This document shows, one piece after another, positions 41,301 through 52,100 of a stretch of 64,000 bases of DNA. Numbering within the stretch: the stretch's first letter is position 1; every line of letters starts with the position of its first letter. Source of the stretch: Monocercomonoides exilis (lineage: Eukaryota; Preaxostyla; Oxymonadida; Polymastigidae). Both the position numbers and the translations under genes were made by a program. The notes under the pieces were generated by a model. The model was not told the DNA's origin, searched no databases, and was given only the letters and a program-made list of their open reading frames with translations. The stretch is from positions 719,501-783,500 of the forward strand of contig LSRY02000002.1 in the NCBI GenBank assembly GCA_001643675.2, written 5' to 3'.

Positions 41301-42648
41301 TCGTCAAACTCGTCGTCCCTCGGAGGCCGCATCTTCTTCAGCTGCGCAGCCAGCTCAGCCATCATCGAGTTCGCACCTGCAACAGTTGTCTCAATTCCCA
41401 GCTTCCTCTTCGTCTCCTCGTCGATCTCTTCGGAGTACTCTTCCCATTCGCTGTCGCCGTCGTGGATGGAGTTGCCGTCCTCGTCAACATACACAAGCAC
41501 TTCTTCTTCCTCCACAACGGTTGCAACTGACTCTTCGTCCTCGTCAATATACACTTTGTTGCTGTCTAATGCATCTTCGTCTTCAACTTCTGCTTCGGCC
41601 TTCTTTTTGGCTTTCTTGGCTTTCTTCTTTTTCTCCTTTTCTCTTTCTTCATCCTCATCTTTGTTCGCAGCATCGTCACCTCCTTCGTTCTCTACTTTTT
41701 GCGAAGAGGAAGACGAGGAAGAAGGAATTTCTGGAGCATCAGGAATTGGCAGAGGTGGTGGAGGTGGAATGGTCGATCCATCTGGCAATGGAGGAGGCGC
41801 AGGAATGCCTTGAGGTGGGAGAGCATCATCACGAATTGGTGGTGCTTCTGGTGGTGCAGATTTTTCAGCTTCTGGTGCCCGTCCAACAACTCCCCAGTCA
41901 AGGTCAAGCCCAACATTTTCGTTTTCGAAGAATTCTTGACTCATGATAAATAAAGGAAGAGGACGTTTTCCAAAAGGATCATTAGGATCTGGTTCGTCAA
42001 AGCTGATAAATGGTTGCATTTGCTGCTGCGGCTGAGGTGGCTGTGGTTGTTGCGGAGCAGCCGGATCAGACGGCTCCGATGATGGAGCAGGTTGTGGTTC
42101 GGGAACATTCGTTTTCACGTTTGACATAATTCCCATCGCAGATTTTAGAGCTTCCGTATATTTTGATACGAGCAGCGATTCTTTACAAAAATATATGTTC
42201 ATATTTTATGCAATAAAAAAATACTTATAATGAAACAAAACCTCGTTGTTCTTTTGTGTAAGTATCATAAGGATCCTTCTCATCTTTCTTTTGAGTTTCC
42301 ATGATGTCATCGTCATCATACACACGCTAAAACAAAAGTTAACATGAATCATAATAAATAATTAAAAAGCGCACGTTCTCGATAAATTTTTCATTTGACA
42401 GCAAATGAAATTGATTAAAAACATCATCCACGCGAATTGAAGTTGCTTTTGACTGAAGTGAAATTTCATCAACTTCTAACTGTGCCGTTCGAGATTGTTC
42501 CAACAGAAATGTTGAAAATTCTTTGAGAGAATCAAATAACTGTAATTTCACAAAGTTACAATTCTTTAATAAAATATGAAAAATATATTTCAATAAAAAC
42601 TTTTTGATCCCCTTGAAGGCTCCATTCAGAAAACTCTGCTCTATCCAT
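38321..42648 (-). CDS. WASH complex subunit FAM21/WASHC2-like (four exons, 1385 aa)
   Basis: Exons at 42601-42648, 42375-42539, 42242-42326 and 38321-42180 total 4158 nt with phases 0, 0 and 1. FAM21 recruits the WASH actin-nucleating complex to retromer on endosomes through repeated acidic LF motifs. The head matches FAM21: EWSLQGDQKLFDSLKEFSTF, then VFNQFHLLSNEKFIEN-RVYDD across the exon 2/3 junction, and RPLPLFIMSQEFF with VGLDLDW near 172-195. The long last exon is a Lys/Glu-rich tail with many LF-acidic repeats (LFAGDDDEDE, LFGDDDIFGD, LFGDDENEG, LFGDDEDDE, MFADDSDDEDD, LFGDDDDDF). Length is close to human FAM21 (about 1340). An ATG at 42698 in another frame was rejected because only the 42648 start splices into the FAM21 head. 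Composition makes the antisense strand open too. Confidence 0.85.
42181..42241 (-). other. Intron 3 (61 nt, phase 1) of the WASHC2-like gene
   Basis: GTTTTGTTTC...GTAAAG. Introns 1 (42540-42600, 61 nt, GTTTTTATT...TTACAG) and 2 (42327-42374, 48 nt, GTGCGC...TTTTAG) complete the gene. All three joins give FAM21-like sequence across the junction. Confidence 0.75.
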
Positions 42649-43190
42649 ATTCCTTTTGGTTTCAAACTATGGCATAGATCGGAATAATCATTTATCATTG
42701 TTCATCATATCGCTTTTTCAATGAAAATAAATAGCAAAAAAATAACAAATTTCTTGAAAGAATTTTTTTCCAAAATAACGAAAAATACGTTATTTCCGAT
42801 TAGACAGATCCATTTTTTATATAATTTTCTTCACCACCATTGACAAATTTTTCAACATCCAAAATGAGATAAATATAATCAGATTCTAATTTTAAAATAT
42901 CAATATCAAAGAATGAAGAAAAAAAATAGAAAAGGCACATTATTTTTTCATTTATGAAAAAATCAGGTTTTGTTGCAAATTTGTTCTTCTTTCATATATC
43001 AATGAATATGGCATAATAATTCAAAAAAGAAAATGAATTGAAATCCAATATTAAGAATAATTTTGAATCTTATGAACAAGCACGATTTTTGGAGAAATAA
43101 TAGAAAAGACATGCGATAGGAGTAACTTTGCTCACCACTTTTATTAACAGTGCGATGAATAGGAAAAGAAGCAATATGGAATTTCATGAG
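42649..43190. other. Region upstream of the WASHC2-like gene, no gene seen
   Basis: AT-rich stretch of about 540 bases that should contain the WASHC2-like promoter. No repeat or open frame worth calling. Confidence 0.5.
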
Positions 43191-43689
43191 CTATTGATGA
43201 ATGTTTGATATACTTCGAGAAAATTTTTGCGCGATTATAGCAACAGCAAAATGATAATTTTCAAGTTCGAGCAGAATTCGAAAGAAGCTGTGATAATATC
43301 GAGAAACGCAGGATTCAATATTTTTATCAGGAAACATTAAAAAGAAAAACAAAAATGCCAAAGATGGTGAAGAAAAAAATGAATAAAAATTGCAAAATGA
43401 AGAGGAAAAAGTGGAAGCGTAATCATTCATATGGACATTCTCTGCCTTTCTATTGACCTTCTTCTTTGTCTTTCCCTTCGCCTTCATTATATGAAAAATC
43501 ATACGAGATTTCCCCATCAGCATTATTTTCATTACCAACTTCTCCAGATACATCAGCAATTCTATCTGAATCAGGCACATCAGAAACACGCTCAACAAAA
43601 GAATAAATCGAAGACAACAACTGAACATATGGAAAAAGCACACCAGTCAGCAACGAAACAAATATTAACGCAAACAAAACTACAGACAA
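43191..43689 (-). pseudogene. Possible membrane-protein remnant
   Basis: Two minus-strand open stretches in different frames have coding-like composition. One (43450-43689) opens with a hydrophobic helix (VVLFALIFVSLLTGVLF) followed by an acidic part. The next (43191 to about 43440) includes YYHSFFRILLELENYHFAVA. No ATG opens the first and a frame change lies between them. It may be a decayed gene, an unseen intron, or chance; no family recognised. Confidence 0.22.
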
Positions 43690-45651
43690 GCATTACAAAA
43701 GCATTTATCTCCACCCTTCACGTGCAGCGCTAAGGGGCATGCACTGGATAGCAGCGCACAGCTTGTGAAAAGTGTTGCAGTATGCTACCACCTCGCTGTG
43801 GAAGAAAAAGCACTGCAGAATTTCGGAAAGACAGACGTAGATGAAGTGACTGAAGAAAACACGAAATACTGCGGTTTTTTCACCACCCCGTCAAAGTATT
43901 CGATCCGATGCCTGCGAAAAGGCTGGTGAGAAGACCGGAGATAAGGGAAAGATGAATGCGCACAACTTGTTGAAAGATCAAGGAATCTTTTGCTTCCAAG
44001 CACATCACATTTGATGCAGTTGATATCATTTTTGCTGATTATTCCAGCATTGGATGAGTTGAAGGAGCTGCTGGAGGAAGTTAAGGAAAAGAAAGATATG
44101 AGCAAAGCGAATTTATTCATGCTGAGGAATGGCAGAGATGAGAAGTTGAGGAACAACGAGGAAGAAGAAAAGGGCGAAGAAGAGGAGGAGGAGGAAGGAA
44201 TGGAAGATGCTGGAGAAATTGAAAAGATTGAGATGATGGAGGAGAATAATGAAAAACCGAAAAGCTGAAAATCAAAAAGGAAAACAAAATCAAAAAAATA
44301 CGAAAATTGACAAGAAAGAAAAAGTCTCAACAACGATTAAAAAGAACAATATATTGATATTTCAAATAAAAATTCAGCTCTTTCTGAAAACAAAATGGGA
44401 TCAACAAACAAAACGAATAAAATATTTCAAATTTATTTATTTCAAAATCATCCTTAACATTTCTCAATTTAACATACCAGAAATAATTATATCTGTTGCT
44501 CAAAAAGACGATTATTCATGAAAATTATAAGTTATCGAAAGAAATGCAAAGGAGAAAGCGAACAATCTGTTTGACTTCATCAAAAACTGTGGAATGGGTT
44601 TGTAGTACAAAGAGTTCGAGACTGAAACATTTTCAGTGACTGAGTCAGAAAATAGCGGGGAAAGCAGAAATGCGAAGGACAATTTGAAAGCAAACATTGA
44701 TTATAAGCGATATCAAAAGCATGAAAGAGGATTCGAATTGGAGCCAGCAAAAGTGAAAACTCTGCATCTGAAAGAGTGGCTAAGCAAAGCCCAACTTCAA
44801 ATTTAAGTTAAAATTTAAATACAATCTCGAATAAGAATGAAAATGCAAATTCCAACACGAACGATAAAGTGAATGAAGACAGAAACGAAATCGAATAGAA
44901 AATGACAAATGAAATTATGATTCCTGCTGCTAGATCACAGGTCTCCAGTCTTCATTCAAATTGGTGAAATTTTCTTGCTGAAACTTTCTGCTCTTCACCT
45001 TTCTTTGTTCCTATCTTCGAACCCTGTTGCGAGAAAGTCGCTGAAGACATGTGTGACATCAGCTGCTCCAAGTCAGACACCATATTCACTGGCTGCTGGT
45101 GCAACAAATGAAACAAATGCAAACACTGCAAATCTAACGACTGGAACAGCATCTAATGAATCAAATGGAACAGCTGGAATAGCAGATGCAACGCAACATA
45201 ATGTTCAGTCAAATTCTGAGCATTCGCCTCAAGCTAATCAGAAAGTGTAACATCATGCTCCAAAAGAAAGCTCATTATAGGAAGACTGAAGAATTTTCAC
45301 AGAATGTGAACTCATAATCGCAGGAGATGCACTAGTCAGCCTCCGTGGTGGTTCCTGATCTAACGGCTAAGTTTTTAGCTTCTTCCTGAAATTCTTTTTC
45401 TCGTTCTTCTCGTTCTTCTCATTAAGTGACAGAAGAATCTTTTAACAATGAAAACACTCCAACTGGTTTGACGAATTGATTGTAAGATTGAAGAAGAATT
45501 GAAGGAATTGAAGAAGTTAAAGGAGGAATTTAAAAGATTATTCATCAAGCATAACATGAACGGAATAGCCTTCTTTCACAAGTGTGCTGAAGAGTTGACA
45601 ACAATAAATGGATTTTCTGCTTCAAAGAAAAGATGTGTCTCTTGCTTGTGA
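43672..45651 (+). pseudogene. Coding-like fragments in shifting frames, probable decayed gene
   Basis: Several plus-strand open stretches look coding by composition but are broken by stops and frame changes: 43672-43929 (SAQLVKSVAVCYHLAVEEKA, ending RCLRKGW), 43945-44268 (LDELKELLEEVKEKKDMSKA then an acidic run), 44975-45250 (Thr/Asn/Ala-rich) and 45484-45651 (EEELKELKKLKEEFKRLF). No single set of GT-AG introns obviously joins them. I do not recognise the family. A multi-intron gene with long introns is the main alternative. Confidence 0.3.
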
Positions 45652-46182
45652 GAATGCTGCTATGATCACAAGTGAAAAAAACAAAATCTAAATGAAATGA
45701 AGAAAAAATAAAGAAGAAGAATAATAATAAATGGAATGACAATCAAAACTGGAGTCAAACAAAATGAGTAATGTAATTATTACTGCTTATACACATTTCA
45801 AAAAAGGGGGAATAAGGATGAAAAGCAACTGGAAAACCGAATTGGAGATTGAAGAACAAATAGACATAAAAGAAAATCCAAAAATCGTTGCGAAGAGAAA
45901 GATAAGTGAATATCAAGCATGAACACGCAAATGCAGGCATCGCCACTTAGAAAAATTTTGAATTCAGAGCAGACAGAAAACGGAAACGAACAAAACGCAA
46001 ATAGTGGAAACGAAAACGGCAGACTTGGAAAAATAAGAAGAAATGTGATGTACAAAAAACTTACAGAGAAAAGAACAACATTGGTAATAAAAAGAAGAAA
46101 AGATTGATATTGCTCTTGAAAAAAAAAGGGGTTTTGCAAAACATGATTGCCAAAAGCTTTTTTATTCATTTTTTCCAGCTAC
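45652..46182. other. Intergenic region downstream of the second surface protein
   Basis: About 530 bases, AT-rich, to the stop codon of the minus-strand giant gene. A 62-codon open frame at 45919-46107 (plus) is Asn/Glu/Lys-rich and may be a further remnant. Nothing else is supported. Confidence 0.4.
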
Positions 46183-49100
46183 TTAACTTGCTGCGATATC
46201 TGAAGAATTCACAGCTGTGCTTAGCTCGGCGTGTTCTGTTGCTTCCTCCTGGTCAATTGCGTCGGACATTGTCAGTATTGCAGCACCTGGGGGAAAGCGC
46301 TGGATAAACTCTCGCTTCATTTCATTGAGCGATGGCCGATCGATTGAAGCTTCAGAGAAACAACTCTTCAATATTCTTTTCAAAGAGCAATTTTGAAGAG
46401 CATCAGGTTTTGGCCTCTCTCCATTAACAATCTTCTGCCCTGCCACTTCTGCCTCATAATCACCAAACGGGATCTGAAGTGTCAAGCACTCCCACAGCAT
46501 CATCCCGATCGAGAATGCCACTGACTCCTTTGTTGCTCCCATCTTCTTGTTGATCAGCAGCTCAGGCGCCTTCCACCTCAGGCACTCTTTTTTGTAATAA
46601 TCATCCTCATCATCAAAAGCCGAAGAAGGCAGGGAGTCTCTATCATCATCACTTGCAGATGTTACAATAGTTGATGATGAGATGGATGATGAATCAGAAT
46701 CATCAGATGAAAGGAAATCAGAGTTCATCACAATGCAGATGACCATGTGCTCTGAGAAGAGCACAATATGCGGACTCAGATTTGCCAGTGATTGAAGAGG
46801 GTTTTCCATTTCGTCAAATGAGTGGAGTGCAAGGTTAGCCACCCAAAACAGAATTTGAGCAGCTGTCTGCTCCCTCTCCTTCAAACTCCCAATTGCCATT
46901 TCCTTCTTTTCATTCCTTCCATGCAGCAACATGAACAGCGAATCCCTCAAGTCCACAATCAGCTTTTCGTGTGGTGATGAACATGCCATTGCATCCACCA
47001 AATTCGACATTGATGAGGTGGTTGGGCACAGACTCTCCGATCGAACAAACGTGGATTCTGTGTCTGAAGTGTCTGTTGTTGAGGTGGATGAAATGGATGG
47101 TGATGGTGTTCGTTTTCTTGTTCCCTCATCTTCTTTATCATCAACTTTTTCCAACATCCATTCAGGAATCTTGTCCGAATCCTTTCCAAGGATGTATTCA
47201 GTTGACCCGCTCTCACTCAACAAATGCTCTGACGACTCGGAGTGTCCCAGGCTTTTCTCATATATTCTCTTCTTGATTCTTTCCTCGTTTTTCTTCTCAG
47301 CCTCCTTTTCCGCCCTTCTCCACTGCTCCTCTGGTGACATCTCCATCGTCACCATCTCAATCAGCTTCGGATCCTTCCTCACCGTGTCATTCACAATCTC
47401 TTCCAATTCTTCTGTCCTTCTCTTTTGCTTTTTCCATCGAACAGCCAGTATTATTGAAACAATGAGAACAATCAAAAGAATAACAGCAAGCACAATCACA
47501 ATCAACAGCCAGTAAGATTTCCCTTCTTTCCCTCCTTCAACAACTCTGTCTTTTCCAGTCTTTGATTCGGTTTTGTTCTTCAGAATTTGAGGAGAAGTGG
47601 AAGCCAATTGCTTTCCAAACAAAAGCATCACAGACACCTCCGTTTCATCTGCAATTGTAGAAATATTTTCTGATGGAACTCTTCCAATCACTTCTGTTTC
47701 TGAAACAAAACCGTCTTCCTCAAACTGATATGTCTCGACCAACTCCACACCCCCTGTTTTATACACAAGTCTGAATGATAAGTCACAAGGAAGAAGAAGT
47801 GACCCTTTGAATTTGATAAAAATATTGCTTCCATTTTCATTCACAGAAACATCTTCCAACTTGGGAATGAAGAAAGGAGATGCCCTTTCCCCTGCTATCC
47901 CTCTCAAATCACATCCATCATTTAAAATCCAAAGTGAAGAATTGGTCATCACTCCATCTCCGCCTTTCAAGCTCGAAATGGTCAATGAGGCAGAATCTGA
48001 GCAAATGATGTTTCGACGAAGAGAAGGATATTTTCCATTGAATGGATTGTTATTCAAAAACTCTCCTTTCTCGATTTTCACATTGCCAGCCGAGACGGAT
48101 AGCCCACCTGATGAAGCATTCGAAATAATTACATCCTTCATTTCCAACGAAGAACCAGCTGAATGGACAAGTGATCCATTCCATTTGCATATTTCTTCAA
48201 ACGTATTTATTCTTTCGTTTTCAATTTCTTTTGATTGCACTCCAATAAATTGACATAAGTCCATCAAAACATATGTTGTATCGCTCACCTCCATTATTCT
48301 TCCTTCGCTTGACAGAGAATAACAGTTTGAACAAGAACAGTTTGAAAACTCGAAATGAGCAGAGGTTGTTGAAGCTGAGAAAACGGAAGCGCCTTCTGAA
48401 TTCCTTGAACAGTTGTTCAATGATGAATCAACAAGAGTGATTGTTCCAGAAGTTATGTTCTCAATTGAAAAGATACAGCCTTTGGATAACTTCACTTCAT
48501 CGGTGGATACTCCATTCAATGCAATTCTTCCACAATTACCAATCTCAAACACATTTTCTGTCTCTTCAATTTGCTCCAGTTTCACATTTGTAATATTTAT
48601 CTCATCTCCACTTAACAGAAATAAAGGCTTCTTGAATGAAAGCATTGATATTGAGCAGTTGTCAACATGCAGAATTCCATTTTCGATGTTCAGCAATGTT
48701 GAATTGAGAACAATAGCTTTAATGTTTTCTGAATATCCAGTCGAAGAAAAACCAACAAATGAAAGAGACAGCTGGCCACGTGCTTCGTGAATGATTGAAC
48801 TGCCTGAATATGAAAATAACTGACCAAAGTTGAATTTCACACTTTCAATCCGAACTTTCTCTGATGTTGTGATAATACTGCCCTCGTTGGTTATTGTTGA
48901 GTTCAGATGCACCAAAGCAGCTGAGGGAGATTGCAATGAGCGGATGGTCACATCAAGAACATCACACTTCCCAACAATTTCTGTTTGCCCCAAGATCAGT
49001 AGCTGTGAGAACAGAGATGGAATGATGTGCTGCACTCCAAAGCTCAATGAGTGGCATGGCGTGTCCAATTCTCCACATTGCTTGCTGTCTGAGCTATTGT

Positions 49101-52100
49101 CTGCAACTGATGACACAAATATCGTCTCGCTCTGGTATTTCACAACCCTCAGCAGCAGATCTTCTTCATCAACGAAAGAATCTGTTGTGCAGCCCCATAT
49201 CGCAAGCTCCTTCACAAACGGAGCTCTGAAATCCAATAAGAATTGCTCATCAACAATTTGTGTTTCGATTGAGTGGCATCTCACACACACATCTCTTCCC
49301 CTGAATGCAGAGTTATCTCTGAATGTGATATTTGACAGAACAAAATTCAGAGGCTGTTCAACCACCGAGGTGCATTCCAGAAACAGCCACCCACCTCTTC
49401 CTGTGGTGGAGCAGAAGCACTCAGAAATGGTGCAAAATGAGCAGTCAAACTTTCCTCCCTCATTCAACAGGGCAAACATCCCTCCTCCCTTTCCACATTT
49501 TGATCCTCCACATCTTTTCATCGTTGTGTTTCGAATCACCATTTTCAATTTCTCATCATTATTCACATTTCGGATAATGGGAATATCATTGGTTGTGTTC
49601 TGGGTGACTTCTTCGAATATGCTCCACTCAACAAGAACATTTTGTTCAACTTCATTATTTTCTCTCTCTGAACTCTTTGATATCCTCAATCCACTTGCCC
49701 CATCAAGCTCAATATTCTTCATCGTCAGATTTTTGAAGTTCAACGTTGTTGTTGACAACACAGAAATTACATCTTTTGAAAAGCTGAGTGATTGCATCGT
49801 CACCAATTCCAATCGAACTGTGCCCCCATCTGCCTTGATCAGTCCAAAGTTAATCATGTTCTCTCTGCTTTCTTCCATTTTTGTGAATGAGCAGTCTTTC
49901 AGAGTCAACAGTCCTTCACTTGAACCAACATGGATAAGAACATTCACTCCACTTGTAAATGAAGATGGAATCACAAAGCGAATCAGTTCGAGATTTGTGA
50001 TGCCTTGAGTCTTCATTGCTGCCCCTTCTTCCCCTTCAACAGAAGAATGACATTCCAAAACACACTTATTGTTAACATCTGATTTAATGGAAACTCCACC
50101 AAGATCAACACACTTCTGAAGAATCGCCTTTCCAATGATGTTTATATTCTTTTCATTTCCTTCAGACAATCGATCCAATGAATAATCAATTGACAGACAA
50201 GGATAATCTGAGAATCCGCAAGCACCCATATCTTTTCCTTCACCCCCAATAAATAACTCTGAGCCAAGTGCGAACCAGAAATAGATCAGTGGAATAGCAT
50301 TCGCTGTATCATTCCCATCAAAGCCTCTCATAGAATCCAACGAAATATCTTCCAGATTCTCTGACACAAATGGAAGAGAGGTGTTTGTAATGCTCTTTGT
50401 TAAGTTCAATGCTTCCACAAACAGGTCATTTCCATATTTTGCAACATTTGGCTTGTCTGCCCCAAAAACAGGCGATGAGATCACAAATGAAGAATCATCA
50501 TCAATCAGCTTCAGTGCCATCCCTCCCCCAAACCCAATCTTCCGTTCTTCTGCTGGTGCTGTACATCCTGTGAATGTGCATAAAATAATATTCATTTGAA
50601 TGCTCCCTTTCAACTGAGCATCGACAGCGCCGCCTCTGCTGCCATCAGCCAGCACAGAGCATCCATCAAAATCACATTCTTCAATATTTATTTCTCCATT
50701 TGAATTTTCATCATGGCTGTTATCAACGCTTATACAGCCTCCACTTCCAGCTGCTCTTTCAATTTCTGTGAAAGTGCAGTTCGTCATGTTCAACCACGGA
50801 GTGTTCATTAACTCTGCATTTGTTCCACTTCCAAACAGTGAGATCAATGGAGTTGTGCTCAGCGATATCGATGAAGCAGAGAAGAAATCAATAACCAGGG
50901 TGCCAGACTCGACAGACAAGATTAGACATGCTAATTCAGACGAAGGGTTTTGAAGAGAAATAGAGCAATGAGACAGAGATAGTGATGATGAAGATGAAAT
51001 AAAAGTCTGATGAAGAGGAAGGGACGATGGAAGAGAGAATATAAGTGCTGAAAGCACTGTTTCCACTCCAACTGTCACCATTGCTGTATTTGTTTCTGTG
51101 ATTGTATCAGAAACTGTCCAGCCACTCTGATCATCATTTCCTCTAATTTCATGTTTCTGTCCAGCAAATGCCAATTCATCGCTCATCAAAATCATTCCAT
51201 CCACAACAACTTTCTTTGAACCTGATAGACGTGTTAGAGAATGCTTCAAGGACAAACAAGGGAATTGGACAATTCCACAATGAGAATGATCAGATGCCTC
51301 AATGTTGCTCACATGCACTTCTTCTTGTGTTGGAAGGAGATAAACGCACAGAGGGATAGCAACACTCGTATTTCCATTGTCATATCCTCGAATCTTCTCA
51401 AAAGAATCCAAAGAGGCTTCCACACATGTGATGTTTTTGGATTTTGCTGTTTCTTCCAGATTTGGTGAAATGACAAAAATATCTTTTCCCCATTTGGCTG
51501 TATTTGTGCCAAAGGAAGAGGATATCAGGAATTCTGGATTTTCATTCAATAATCGAAGAAGGATTCCTCCCCCAAATCCATATGTTGCAGAGCAATAGCA
51601 CCCATCAAAAGATCCACCTTTCACTTTCACCTCATTTCCATTCCCAACACACAGCATCATCGATCCCCCATTTTCTGAATTTGTGCTTCCACATCCTTCA
51701 AAAGTACTTGAATTCACATCAATATTTGCCTTGTCATTTGAAAACGAGATTACAGCTGCTCCACTGTTTGTTCTTTCGATCCCATCAAAGGCACACTTCG
51801 AAAGCGTCAATGATATTTCATTTGTCGAAGAAAGCAAAAACAATGAAGTTGTGGAGATCGATTTTGCCCAGTTCACATTATCCATCTGCAGCATACCATT
51901 CTGAACATTGACCAGCTCTGTTGTGAATGCTGTTTCTGTTGATTGCCCACTTCCAATAGATATGTTCAGACTGCTGATCCTCATTCCTCCTGCTCCACTT
52001 ATCTCAAACAGCCTTGACCCACGGTTGTTCGGATGAGTCGAGTTATGCACAAGAACAAAGTCTCTGGCAGTCAATGCACCTGTTGAGACCGAAAATAGAG

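Noticed and set aside
38835-41813. 992-codon plus-strand open frame antisense to the WASHC2-like gene
   Set aside because: It translates to Ser/Phe-rich low complexity, the mirror of Lys/Glu codons on the other strand. The minus strand has clear FAM21 motifs and introns, so this is a composition shadow.
42339-42698. Minus-strand open frame starting at 42698 as the WASHC2-like N-terminus
   Set aside because: It reads through an intron-like AT stretch and does not give the FAM21 head. The ATG at 42648 in another frame splices into it with the right phase.
43785-44333. Ser/Phe-rich minus-strand open frame of 182 codons
   Set aside because: It is antisense to an acidic coding-like stretch on the plus strand and has the usual composition of such a shadow.
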